Source: Panonychus citri (Eukaryota; Arthropoda; Arachnida; Trombidiformes; Tetranychidae). Taken from it: a DNA stretch of 64,000 nucleotides. Location: NCBI RefSeq assembly GCF_014898815.1, contig NW_026515543.1:1302001-1366000 (forward strand), read 5' to 3'. The translations under genes and the position numbers were made by a program. Numbering within the stretch: position 1 is the first letter of the stretch; each line of letters begins with the position of its first letter. Positions 49,601 to 60,828 of this stretch are shown here, in pieces. Below the pieces are notes generated by a model. The model made no database searches. It saw only the letters and a program-made list of their open reading frames with translations, and was not told where the DNA came from.

Positions 49601-50618
49601 AATTCTATTGGCTATTGATCGAGCATTTGATCGGTGAAAAAAAGTCTATTCTCAGAGAAGTTTTTTCTTCTCTAATTTTTTCTCAATCGCTTTTCGGTTT
49701 GTTTACATTCACAATTTGGTTTCATTATTAATTATGTTACTGTAATTAGAATTGTTTCCATCTATTTTAGTCTAATTAGATTAGCTGTAGACTAATTCGT
49801 TTCTCTTGGAATTGATTGTATTCTAAACCTTATTGGAAATTCATCTGAACCTATTGGTCTTCATTTCTTAACCTTCTTATTTTTGGTTTCGCCAATTTTT
49901 ACACTTCAGGTAAGATCAATGTTTTGTCTTCTCTTTCATTGTGTTAATTTAAATTGCGATTTAAAGTTAATTTAGTTTATCGTGTGTGTTGGTGATGACA
50001 TTTTCTTTGAGGCTTTTTGTTTCTCTTGTTGTTTTCAATTAGACGAGAGATTGAAAGAAACCGAGAGAAACCGAGAGAAAGAAAAAGAGAGAGAGAGAGT
50101 GAGAGAAATGAAGAAAAGAGAATGGATTTTATTTGAATCTATTTTGCTTTCGCTTTTTAATTGTGTAACATGTTAATGATTCGATGATGATGTGATAATT
50201 GCTACTCTTTTCTAATTCTATGATTGATTTTGATATTTTGTTCTGTTTGTTTGTTCATCTGTTTGACTAATGAGTCGATTTTATAATTATTTAAATTGTT
50301 TGTTATCAATTTTCATTCTTATACAGAGCCTCATTTCCATCAATAATCATTTGGTTTTACAAATGACCATTCAGCTGATTTAAGATCAATCCTTTTGAGT
50401 ATTGTTTTCATTTTGTATAAATTTTTTAATATTTTCTGTTTTTCTAAATCAATTTTTCTAATTTATCAGACCTACTGGTGAGTCTGTTTATTTAATCAAG
50501 TTGTTAAATATGAAAATCTCTTTAAACTAATCATATGAATGTTGTTTATTTTTTTTGTTTCTTTATTTAGATTATGGGAAAATCAGTCGGAAGGAGTCGA
50601 GGCAGAAGCCGAAGTCCA
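49601..50618 (+). repeat. Inverted duplication, copy A: promoter, 5' UTR exon, intron and first codons of the RBM39-like gene
   Basis: 1018 bp near-identical to the reverse complement of 29292-30314. It contains the leader exon ending at 49909 (ACACTTCAG/GTAAG), a 661-bp leader intron (49910-50570) and ATG at 50574 through codon 15. Identity runs through intron sequence, so it is not explained by protein conservation. Upstream of 49601 similarity ceases; downstream of 50618 only exon-level homology remains. Confidence 0.93.
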
Positions 50619-51877
50619 TCTAGTCGAGGACCTGATGGTAAATCTTCTCGAGCCGGAAGTGGTTCAAGATCACGATCAAGAGGCCGATCTGATGGACGTG
50701 CATCAAGGTTTGTACTAAAAGGATTATAGACAATTTAATCAGTTGCAATTCAAATTGTTTACAGTATCACATGGCCATTTTTATGAAATCAATTGGCAGG
50801 AACTTGTAATGATAATAATTTGGATGTCAACTTTTTTTTTTAATTTGTTTTCAACTTCGGTGTAAAATTTATCATTCTAATCCATGTTTCATTTCCTCTC
50901 TCTTTCTCTCTCCAACTCTCTGGTTGTGTCTCTATTTACACAGAAGACATAGATCTAAAAGTAGAAGTCGAGATCGTAGTAAAGCCCATGGAAGATCTTG
51001 GAGATCGCCACCTCGATGGGCAGAAAGGTGGAGTAATGGTCGACGTGATAGATATGGTGAAAGCTCTCGTTCCAGAAGTCCAAGAAGGTATGGTGATGAT
51101 TTACCTCCCGAAGAAAGAGATCAACGGACCATTTTTGTCATGCAACTTGCTGCTCGTGCTCGATCTCGTGATTTAGAGGAATTTTTTTCCGCCGTAGGTA
51201 AAGTAAGAGAAGTTAGATTAATCATGGATAACAAGACTAGAAGACACAAGGGTATTGCTTATATTGAATTTTACGATATAAGTTCAGTTCCCTTGGCGTT
51301 AGCCTTAAATGGACACAAACTTTGTGATCATCCCATCATCATACAGCCAACTCATGCGGAGAAAAATCGAGCCGCTGCTTCAACCACATCAGTACAAAGA
51401 GGTGTCTCTGGTCCAATGAGACTTTATGTGGGCTCACTTCATTTTAACATAACCGAAGAAATGTTAAAAGGTATTTTCGAACCTTTTGGTAGAATTGATA
51501 AAATTGAATTGATGAAAGATCCGGAAACAGGTCGTTCCAAAGGTTATGGGTTTATTACATTTCATGATGGTGAAGATGCAAAGAAAGCACTTGAACAATT
51601 AAACGGCTTTGAGCTTGCTGGTAGACCAATGAAGGTTAATTATGTTACCGAACGATCGGATAATATGGTTCAAGGTCCATCGATATTGGACAGTGATGAA
51701 CTTGATCGAACCGGTATTGATCTAGGAACCATTGGAAGGTTACAATTAATGGCTAAATTAGCCGAAGGAACCGGAATTGAATTACCTAAGGCAGCGGTTT
51801 CGGTCCTGCAAATTGGACAAGCTGCAAACGCCTCCAGTAATACCACTGTTGCCCCTGTAATAAATTATAACGATTAA
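50574..51877 (+). CDS. RBM39/CAPER-like SR splicing factor lacking the C-terminal UHM
   Basis: Exons 50574-50707 and 50944-51877; 1068 nt, 355 aa. Residues 1-100 are RS-rich. RRM1 follows PEERDQRTIFVMQLAARARS, with RNP1 KGIAYIEF. RRM2 starts MRLYVGSLHFNITEEML, with RNP1 KGYGFITF, and continues through LNGFELAGRPMKV. Then LDRTGIDLGTIGRLQLMAKL matches the RBM39 linker. In RBM39 an Ala-rich linker and a third RRM (UHM, binding U2AF65/SF3B1 ligand motifs) should follow. Here the protein ends after NTTVAPVINYND, and the next 2 kb has no RRM-like frame. AATAAA at 52011-52016 lies about 135 bp past the stop. The first exon is homologous to that of the NCOA5-like gene. It could be a truncated paralogue or an RBM23-type derivative. 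Confidence 0.88.
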
Positions 51878-54172
51878 TGTATTAATCAGTGAACCAAGAA
51901 AAACACACAAATTACAAAATTATTTTGACTAGAAAACCATCAAACAGATAAAAAAACAACAACAACAACAACAACAAAAAGAGACAAAAAGAAATAAGAA
52001 AATCGCAAAAAATAAATTCGACATAAACAAAACTCCAACATCTTTGTTTTCTTCTCAAGATGATTAGATTTTATACGCTAAAAAGCCAAAGCAGTTTCTC
52101 TTTGGTAATTAAACAACAATTTACTCAAAACACCAACAATCAAACAATCAAGTTGATTGCTAATCACAACGATATTGGAGATTGGCAGTTACAAAATTTG
52201 ATTTCTTTTCTTTTAATCATCATCATCATCTCTCTCTCTCTCTCTCTCTCTCTTGTTTTTGTATGAAAAGAAATCAATCCATTGTTAATGTTATATATAT
52301 TATTGGATTCAATGGATTAATTATATTAATTAACAAGCAATTAACACGTTGAATTGATTAAATCGCCTTTTCACTCGAGATGCCGTTTAAAGAGAGTTAA
52401 CTTTTTTTTCTTGGGTTTTTTTGATTATTTTGTCAACAATTGAATATTCAAACAAATGAAAAGTATTAATTCATAAAATTCATATTCACAATGATTAATT
52501 GGGATACAACAAAGTTTAATTCAATTATGATACAATTAAGTTGACACTTGATCACAATCAATGTAAATTAATTCCCTTAATCACTGCAAAAATAAAACCA
52601 AAGGCTTTCCTTCAATCAAGTCCAATTGTTTTCGTATTGAAAATTTTGTTGACAAAACAAAAAGTTTAACAACAATCAATTTAATCAACTAAATTGGTGT
52701 CTTTTCTTTTTTAATTGTCTACAATTATCTTAATTGTATTGTTTTCAATTTCGATGATATGTAATTGTATATATAATTAGGAAAGAGAAATCAAATGATT
52801 TATTATCCTCTCTCTCTCTCTTTCTAAAGTTAATTTAATTGTTACAATTTCGTTTTGTTTTCTGTTTGACTGAATGAGTGACTTAAAAATTAGTTAATTG
52901 TTATCTAATCACCATCAGTCCAATATAATTATATATAAAAATAGTCAATTAATATTCTTGGCTTGATTTTAATCGTGAATATTGATCAGTGGAAAATGAA
53001 TTTGATTAATTATCTTACGAAGAGAAAACAAATTAAAACTAATTGATCAGAATTAGATGTTAATAATTTGATTTGATAAAAAGAATTTGAAAATTAAATC
53101 AATGTTCATTTCTCACGTTGATTGTTACGCGTGATTATAATCAAATTGTGAAATCTAATCAATAACTTATTATAAACATTGATCAGAATTGTCAAATTAG
53201 AACCAATGATTTAAGATGATTAACTGAAAGATGATTAACCGCCAGGAGAAAATCAATAAATTCAATTTCCATGATAACAATGATAATAATCAACTAACCA
53301 TAAATGATAATGTTAACAATTAAATGTTAACGATCAGTTGAAACAATCAACAAACGATAACAATAATAATCGCAATCAAATTGAACCTGAACTAAATCAA
53401 TATCAAGTTGATATTAACAATTTAAAGGTAAAATAAAAGTAAACAAACCAAATTAAAGTAATCAATTTAAATCATTGATCTTTTCATCGTTAATCACTCA
53501 AAATTAACTTGATTGACCTTATTAATTTCGTTGACATTATTTGGTTATGTGACAATCAAATCAAAATAATCAATAAAAGTGTGTATTTATATCAATAGGT
53601 AAGATGAAGTTGATTAAATGATTAAAACTGTAATTAGATATGATGATTAACTGGAATAGTTGATTTGAAGGAATTAATTTGATTGAATACAAAAAAAAAG
53701 TTAATTCAATGTGAACCTCATTGCCTATCAAATACACACACATATTCAAATCAATTTAATCAACACGATCAACATAATATAACCTTGTTGACAATCAGTA
53801 AATTGTGATCATGCCCAAAGTTAATTGTGATTAACTAACTAAAAGGGGGGGAGAGTTAACTTCTTTGTTGCCATTAAATTGTTGATACACTTACAGTTTT
53901 ATATTAGTTTGATATTATTACCTCAACGTAATCATTGTATTGATTAAATTGTTGATTAAATCAATTGATTGTCCATCGTTTTAGATTTCAACTAATCAAA
54001 ATTACTAAATAGTAAATGGTGATATTAGTTAAACAATTAAGTTTATCGTAACTTAGTTGTTACACTTTAATTGCTACAAGAATATAAGAAATAAGATTAT
54101 CGGTGATTTGGAACCATTTTTTTTTCGTTGTTGTTTCAATTGTTAAATTGTTGGTGTTAATTGTTAATTCTG
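51878..54172. other. Spacer between RBM39-like gene and coiled-coil orphan
   Basis: 2.3 kb. The first 150 bp is the RBM39-like 3' UTR. CT tract at about 52231-52251 and again near 52809-52822. The rest is AT-rich with many CAATTAA/TTAATTG words. Upstream exons of the next gene could lie here, but none is recognisable. Confidence 0.5.
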
Positions 54173-57100
54173 ATGATATCCAGTTACTGTAATGATAAAG
54201 ATACTTCCAATCATTCATCATCATCTTCCTCATCAAAATTATATTCAAGATTATCGGTTATCCAACAGAGGAAAAGATTATTACTTGGAGATGATCAAAA
54301 GAAATCATCAACAATTAATGGAAACAATTGGTTATCACAATTACAAATTAAACATCGAAGCCTTGCCAATAAATTGGAGAATCAGAAAAGACAGTTAACA
54401 ACAATTCACAATCAATTGGTTTATTTTGATCTTTCCAATTCTAATTGGATTGAACAAATACCCTCATTAAAGGTAAGTCATTGATTAACTTTAATCACAT
54501 CATCATCGAAACAATTTAAATTGCTTGGCTAATTAGAGTTAATTAGTTTTCCACCCCAAACAGAATAACAAAAATAGCAAGTAAATTGTATCAAAATGAT
54601 AATAATTTGAGTCTTTTATATATGAGAAAGATGCAAATTATGATTAGTTAATTAGTGTTTTCTAATTAATCACACGGAAGAAAAAGGTTAAATTAATAGA
54701 ATAGGAAAGAAACACATTTTAAGTAAACTAATCAAAGTGGAATTGATTAATTGTGACAAAAATTGACAAATTCAGTTGATTGATTAATCAGGGTAAAAAT
54801 GAACGAGTTAAATTGTTGTCAAGTGATTAAGGAGAAAGGAAAAAGTTGAATACCATTGACAACAATTATAATTATAAAGAAATTGTCTATTAAATTGTGA
54901 ACAACAATACAAATTGTTCAACGATCCAAGGTAATTAAATTGGTCAAACGTTTTAATCCATTGTTATTGGTGAAAATCAATACTTGATTAGAGTCAATCA
55001 ATTTAATCACGTTGTTAATAATCTAATCGATTAGAGTCACGTTCTGTTAAATCACCAACACACTCACATTTCAATTAAGAGTAACAACAAAATAAAGTAA
55101 ATCTATTCACACGAATCTTTGTTTTCCAATTAGATAAAAACACCAACACAATAAACACACGTTTCCAATTAAATTGATAAAATATTAGAATAACAATTAA
55201 CTATTTTTTAATAGAAAAATTTTAAACTTAATTAATAGGAGAGAAGAGTTTAAAATCACCAAGAAAATCATCTTAATTCCATATACATATAAACCTCAAC
55301 TCTTTCAGCTAATAAATCAGATCGATGGAGTGAACAATTGTTGATGGAAAAACTTTTCAATGATGAGACACTAAAGTTTGAGTGAATGTCGATGATGGCA
55401 GAGATTAAGAGGGAATCTCATTAATTGCCCTTGGGTCATTCTTAATTAGACGAATAAAGATTTTAAACTAAAGTATATTCATGTAAGGTTTTGAATGATT
55501 CATACTCATATCACTTGAAGTGTCACTGAGCAAATCAACAATTTTGAGTCAAATATGAGTGATAAAGTTTTGTTCGGGTCATTTTTTGATACTAGAGTCA
55601 TTGGGGCCATTCATCAATGAATTCGAGGTCAGAACTGAATATCTAATTTCCTCAAGCTTGAGGGTATTTAGATGAACACTTCCAGAGATTCTAACTATTT
55701 GATAGGTAAAAGAGTTTTCTGTTTTCTAAGCTTTACTTGGTTGATTGTTGGTTAATTCATAAAGATTGAGATTCATGAAATAAGAAGATGATAAAAGAAA
55801 GAGTTTTTGTCTGTTCCAATTTACTATCAATTCGTAGATGAATAAAATCACGAACGTTGCATTTGATTTGTAATTTTGATTGAGACAAATCATGAGATTG
55901 ATTCTCGGTTAATAATCTTTTACGATATACACAGAATACTTTGGAATTGCAGAACTTCATGGAAAAAGTTTAAAGGTTATTGGGATTAAGAAATCAACTG
56001 AAAATTAGTGAATAAGCTGATTTGATGTTTTCTTTTTTCGAAAAAAATTCTTTCGATTTTTTCAGTAAACATAAATCTTAGAGACTTTAATTGTATCGAG
56101 TTTGAAATTAGCTAAACTGTCGTATCGAAAGGTCAAAGCCATTTCAGAGAGTTATGAATTAGCGTGTCAAAAGGTCAGTTGAAGATAACTTCATGGAAGG
56201 TGCGTATTGGAAAAAAAAGTTTGTAAAGTTTTGAAGTTTATTATGATCGTTGCAACGATTCAACTGAATGAAAGATTTTACGAACTTTTTAAAAGCAAAA
56301 CTGAATTACCTTTCGATTGTCAGTAAATATTATCGACCTGAGACTTTAGACTTGACCTGAAAAAATTTATTTCTCCATTGGGTTATCTTCAAGTGACCTT
56401 CAAGAAACACGAGCTCACCCTTGACCACCACCAATAAAGACAATTAATAGAAGATCGTAATGACTTATGATTCTTATTACTAACAATTAATACAAAGATT
56501 CCTAATTAAGCCTCTTTCTATATGCATGTGAATAAATTGTTCTGATTAGGAAACTGCTTTTAATCAATGGGAGGAATTACTAACTTTACGCCGAGAATGT
56601 GATGAATTGAAAATCCGTTATTCTAATTTGGATAAACATCATCATGGTCCAATGTCTTCATCATCTTCTTCTTCCTCGTCTTATTCAAGTTCTCTATCCT
56701 CATCTTCATCTTTCTCCTCATCTTCCCCTATCTCTTCTGGTGTCCAGCCACCTCCACCACCACCACCTCCACCGCCTCCTCCACCGTTACCACCGCCTCC
56801 ACCATCAGCAGCAACAACAACAACAACTACAACTTCAACTACAACGATAGCAACATCATCAAACTCTCTCCGTACAATTGGTGACAATTTGACCAACAGT
56901 TCATCATTAAATATAACCAACAATGGGTTAGGAGATTTATGGTCAACAACGGAAACATTATCAACCGTTATCGATAAATGTTCAACGGAAAATGTTGACC
57001 TTTGTGTCGATGTTGATGGTGGACAATGTTTTCCATCAACCGAATCGAAGGTGATTAAAAAGGAAACTCATGAAATTGATTCACATTCTCCATCGTTACT

Positions 57101-58328
57101 CCTTCCCTTAGATAAATTGTCTTCATCTTCTCAAGTAGTTACACCATCACTAATTACCACAAACAGTGGCTCCTTTACCTCCCTTGATCCAGGTTACTCA
57201 ACTCACCTCACTGAGCTGAACAGATCAACTTCAATTACCTCATCAAGATCTGGTTATTACAGTAATCATGATAATCTCAAGTCAATCATGGAACCAGATG
57301 AAAGTATCAAAGAGACAACAACTCATGGTAACAACTTGACCTTATGGAAATCTAATGAAGGTAATTCACTGAGCACATCATTTGGCTCAACATCAACAGA
57401 CAATTATGTTAAATTATCAACAGGAGATCTTGAATCAGCAAGAGAAATGCCGGTCAATTCCGGTATTTTAGAGGTTCCACCGAATCATAATAGTAACACT
57501 AATTCAATGGCTCATGAGGCAATTTCAACTGCCAATGAATTAGCTAATTACCTACAATCATCGGTAAAACCTCATGAACAACCTTTACACTATTCTTATC
57601 ACCAGGAAGCTCATCCTCCTCCTCCACCATCAGCCCATCTTCTCAATCAACACCAATATCGTCGTCGTCATCATTGGTCACCATCATCAATGGATTCTAC
57701 TTCGATTGGATCGTCAATGTCCATTTCACTTTTATCAACAGTTCCAGGTTATTATCATCATTCGAATGCGAGAACATCTTCCTCTTCGTCATCCTCTTCT
57801 TCATCTTCGTACTTTGTTCCGGTCAAGGGAACATCATTTGGTAGAAATGGTTACTCTCTAAATGGTTGGGTAGGTTCAGATTCATCGGAATCGCAAACTT
57901 CAAGTGAAAATTGTTATGAAATTATGAATGAAGGTTTCGATCAATGTTCAGTTCCAACCTCAGCTTCACCATCTTCAATTGCTGGACATTGTTCACTGAC
58001 CAATCATCATGGATCATCAGAGATAGAGATCAATAGAGACAATATTGGATCAACCGAAGGAGGTGAAATTCTGGTTAACGGTACCAATGGAACTGAATCT
58101 TTTTGCGAAAATTTCCCACCATCAGCTACACCTTATTCTTGTTCCTATCTCTCACTAGCCCCTGGATCATCAAATGTTATCCCGAAAAGTTCATCTTACC
58201 TGAACCATACCAATGGCCGATCGTCTTCCTCTTCGTCATCCTCAATGTCCAATTGTTCAGCTAATTCTAGTCTTACTTTTCTTGGTCGTGATTTCGTTTC
58301 AAACACATCTCATCAAGGATCAAATTAA
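54173..58328 (+). CDS. Ser/Pro-rich coiled-coil protein of unknown function
   Basis: Exons 54173-54472 and 56550-58328 joined in phase 0 across a 2.08-kb intron; 2079 nt, 692 aa from the first in-frame Met. The first exon and the start of the second form a charged heptad-like region (IKHRSLANKLENQKRQLTTI, then QWEELLTLRRECDELKIRY), probably a coiled coil. The remainder is disordered: a Ser run, a Pro run of more than 20 residues (about 56748-56805), a Thr run, then Ser/Asn/His-rich sequence with short ordered islands. The CAG at 54181-54183 could instead be an acceptor, in which case the true start lies in an unseen upstream exon. I do not recognise the family. The conserved-looking part is the coiled coil, so function may depend on partner binding. 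Confidence 0.65.
54473..56549 (+). other. Long intron of the coiled-coil orphan gene
   Basis: Donor AAG/GTAAGT at 54473, acceptor GATTAG ending at 56549. At about 2.1 kb it is the longest intron in the window. The segment about 55300-56450 is less AT-rich and has fewer simple repeats than its surroundings, so an inserted element is possible, but no terminal repeat or coding remnant could be defined. Confidence 0.55.
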
Positions 58329-58944
58329 TCCAAATCAAAGTCCAACTAATACAATCAAATTAGTTAACTAGTCTACGAATTAATCGCTAATTTCTAATCA
58401 TCTTAATCTTGTTAAATTTTTCTTATTCTAATTGTGTTAACTTTTCCGTTTCAAGGTTTGACTGTTGATCAGTAAACCAAATTAATATCTTTAAAAAAAA
58501 CATTATTAATCAACCTAATCCACAACAATCGATTCACTTTTACATTATGTGAAGTGACCAATTAATTAAATGTAATATCTTGTGAACAATTAAGTTTCTA
58601 ATCAGCCCTTGTCAAACTGACGTCTTAATTAATCCTATTGCCAATGACCGCATTGAAAATTATATTAAAAAGTGCGCAACGTAATCATTAATTGCTACTG
58701 GACAATCAATTGATTAAGTTGGACAATTGTTCCTAATGATCTGTGATTAAGTACAATCAATAGTAATTAAAATTGGAGTAAAAAATAAATCGCTTTAATA
58801 ACAAGAAATAAATACAAATGTTTACAAAAGCGAAAAGATTGAATCATTTTCCTTGACGGAGGAAACGGAAAACGGACTGAGGTAAAGAAGCGGGAAAATT
58901 TTTCTCGGTGGGAAAAGAGTAAGAGAAAAATGTCTCTTTCCAAA
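58329..58944. other. Convergent 3' spacer
   Basis: 616 bp between the stops of two convergent genes; 3' UTR-like AT-rich DNA, nothing specific. Confidence 0.6.
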
Positions 58945-59796
58945 TTAACCAAAAATTCTGTCAACAATTGATCTAATTGTTGACCTTCGAGTGGGTTGAA
59001 AATGACCTCTAAAAGTATTGGTAAACCAAGGAAGTCGAGAGATTGACCCTTGTTTAGTTAAATCGGGATAAAGGTCATTGGAATAAAAAACTGGTGATGA
59101 TAAACTGTTTCCATGTTGATCGGAATGAATTTTGTCACCAAGAATTTGTGGCCTTTGATGGTGATAAACTTTGGGTGGGAAATTGTCTCGTCCAGTCGAG
59201 GAATGGTCATCATTTCGAGGGAAAAGTTCTAACAATCTGTTGATTGGCCGAAGAGCGAATGAGTTACCAAGTAATGGATGAGATGAGATTCGAGACGAGG
59301 AAGAAGAAGAAGAAAACAAAGAGGGAAACAATTTCGAAGGTGAAAATGATGAAGAAAAAGATGAGGTAAGGGATGAAGGAGAAGATGATGGTGATGATGA
59401 AGGAGAGCCAAAGTTTACACTTGCCCCTCGAACTTTTCCAAAATTATTGAGAAAAGTGGCTGATCGGACTGGGTGATAATCGCCAGGAGGATTAGATGGT
59501 TTTAGATTAAGTGTTGACTCTCCGGGAGAAGAGGGAACAGAGTTTAGTTTACCCGCCAGAGAATCTGAAGTTAGTGAATTGAAAGAGCCTTCAACTGATT
59601 GATCGTTAATTGTTGGCGAAAAAGGTGAAGATGAAGATGGTGGTGGTGGTGGTGGAGAAGATAAGTTATTCACAGAATTGATCTTCTTAATTACAATTGG
59701 AGATGAAGATACAGGGGATGAAGGGACACAATCGATGACACTGAATAGGAAACCAGCGATTCCAATGGCACAGATAAGTAATTTTGTAATTTCCAT
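58945..59796 (-). CDS. Secreted Ser/Pro-rich orphan protein, 283 aa
   Basis: Single exon. The N-terminus (MEITKLLICAIGIAGFLFSV then IDCVPSS) is a signal peptide. Residues about 25-165 are Ser/Pro-rich with runs of both and look disordered. The C-terminal 110 residues are more ordered: HPLLGNSFALRPINRLLELF, PPKVYHHQRPQ, LYPDLTKQGS and a final amphipathic RSTIRSIVDRIFG. The only Cys is at the signal-peptide boundary. A TATA box (TATAAAAT on minus, 59901-59908) lies 105 bp upstream of the ATG. Not recognised; it resembles the 157-aa orphan in layout (signal, low-complexity middle, short amphipathic C-terminal helix with terminal Gly), but sequence relationship is not demonstrable by eye. Confidence 0.72.
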   Translation of the reverse strand: MEITKLLICAIGIAGFLFSVIDCVPSSPVSSSPIVIKKINSVNNLSSPPPPPPSSSSPFSPTINDQSVEGSFNSLTSDSLAGKLNSVPSSPGESTLNLKPSNPPGDYHPVRSATFLNNFGKVRGASVNFGSPSSSPSSSPSSLTSSFSSSFSPSKLFPSLFSSSSSSSRISSHPLLGNSFALRPINRLLELFPRNDDHSSTGRDNFPPKVYHHQRPQILGDKIHSDQHGNSLSSPVFYSNDLYPDLTKQGSISRLPWFTNTFRGHFQPTRRSTIRSIVDRIFG

Positions 59797-59900
59797 GGTG
59801 GAGAAAAGTTGATTAGTTAATTTTTCTGACGGTTTAATGGATTTACAGGTAACGAGAGATTAACATTGGTTAACTGAGATGAATTTGTTCAATGTAATTC

Positions 59901-59908
59901 ATTTTATA
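59901..59908 (-). promoter_or_regulatory. TATA box of the 283-aa secreted gene
   Basis: TATAAAAT on the minus strand, 105 bp before the start codon. Confidence 0.6.
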
Positions 59909-59950
59909 TCTCACTCATCGATTCTACTCCCTTTCTCTCACTCTCTCAAT

Positions 59951-59989
59951 GCTCACTCGCGACCCCTAAGCCCGAGGCTAAGGCGAGCA
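59951..59989. other. GC-rich imperfect inverted repeat
   Basis: Locally GC-rich island containing CCTAAGCC-CGA-GGCTAAGG (59965-59983; eight paired positions with one A-A mismatch and a 3-base loop), flanked by CTCGC and GCGAG-type words that extend the symmetry. It lies just upstream of the TATA box of the 283-aa secreted gene. Confidence 0.5.
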
Positions 59990-60059
59990 AGAGATTAAAT
60001 TTGTCCAAAATTGATCCAGTTGATCAGGAATTTATTTTCTTAATTCACTTCACCTTCTC

Positions 60060-60415
60060 TCTCTCTCTCTCTTCTCTTCTCTTCTTCTTTTAGTTAATCA
60101 ACAAGTTTGTAATTAAATTTAGTTGTTAGTGTTTCTTGTGGCCCCAAATACCGGAAGAAATGAAAGAAAACTTTGACTTTTCTTTTTCCTTGATTTCGGT
60201 AACATTAACAATCTAGTTTCTCAATTGCTTCTTATTACCTGGTCATTGGTACAGTTATTTTCTTCTTACTCTGATTTACATTGATTGTTTATTATTCTAA
60301 ATATTTCAAATCATCTTTAATCTTCATGTTACCTTTATTATCTTCTAGGTAGAACTTGAATTAACGGTGATTGACTCTGATTGTGATTAGTTAATTTCTT
60401 TAAACTGGTCTTTGC

Positions 60416-60490
<75 letters not shown>

Positions 60491-60828
60491 GCCCTGGTTA
60501 CTTTCTTATTATGATTATCGATTATCCTAATTGTCAACAATTGGTGGATCATTACCTCCGGGATTAAAGGTCAATTCTGATTGTGATTAACTTTTCAAAT
60601 TATTAATCTGAGATAAATATATTTAATTCCAAGTTTGATATTCAAAAAGTAACTCATTTAATCGTAAACATGATTGATTGAATAAATTAAATGTTCTGAA
60701 TGAAATTAGTTCTTATCAATAGTTATCACTAATTGTGATTGTAAGAAAATGATATTAATTTAATGGGAAAAATTACAATCAATGGCTGTTGATTAATATT
60801 ATTGGCAAATTGAACGATTTATGGATAA
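60060..60828. other. Spacer with CT and TTTC tracts
   Basis: Downstream flank of the Tcf21-like gene. CT run near 60056-60072 and a compound CT/TTTC microsatellite at about 60417-60490. No gene. Confidence 0.6.
60417..60490. repeat. Compound (CT)n(TTTC)n microsatellite
   Basis: Seven or so CT units followed by about 14 perfect TTTC units. Confidence 0.95.

Noticed and set aside
49700..49706. TGTTTAC (forkhead-like) words upstream of several genes, including 13654, 35641, 46481 and 62166
   Set aside because: A 7-base AT-rich word is expected by chance on the order of ten or more times in 64 kb counting both strands; also found in introns.
52060..52266. 68-codon frame after the RBM39-like gene, checked as a possible missing UHM
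   Set aside because: No RNP motifs; ends in a Ser-Leu run from a CT microsatellite.
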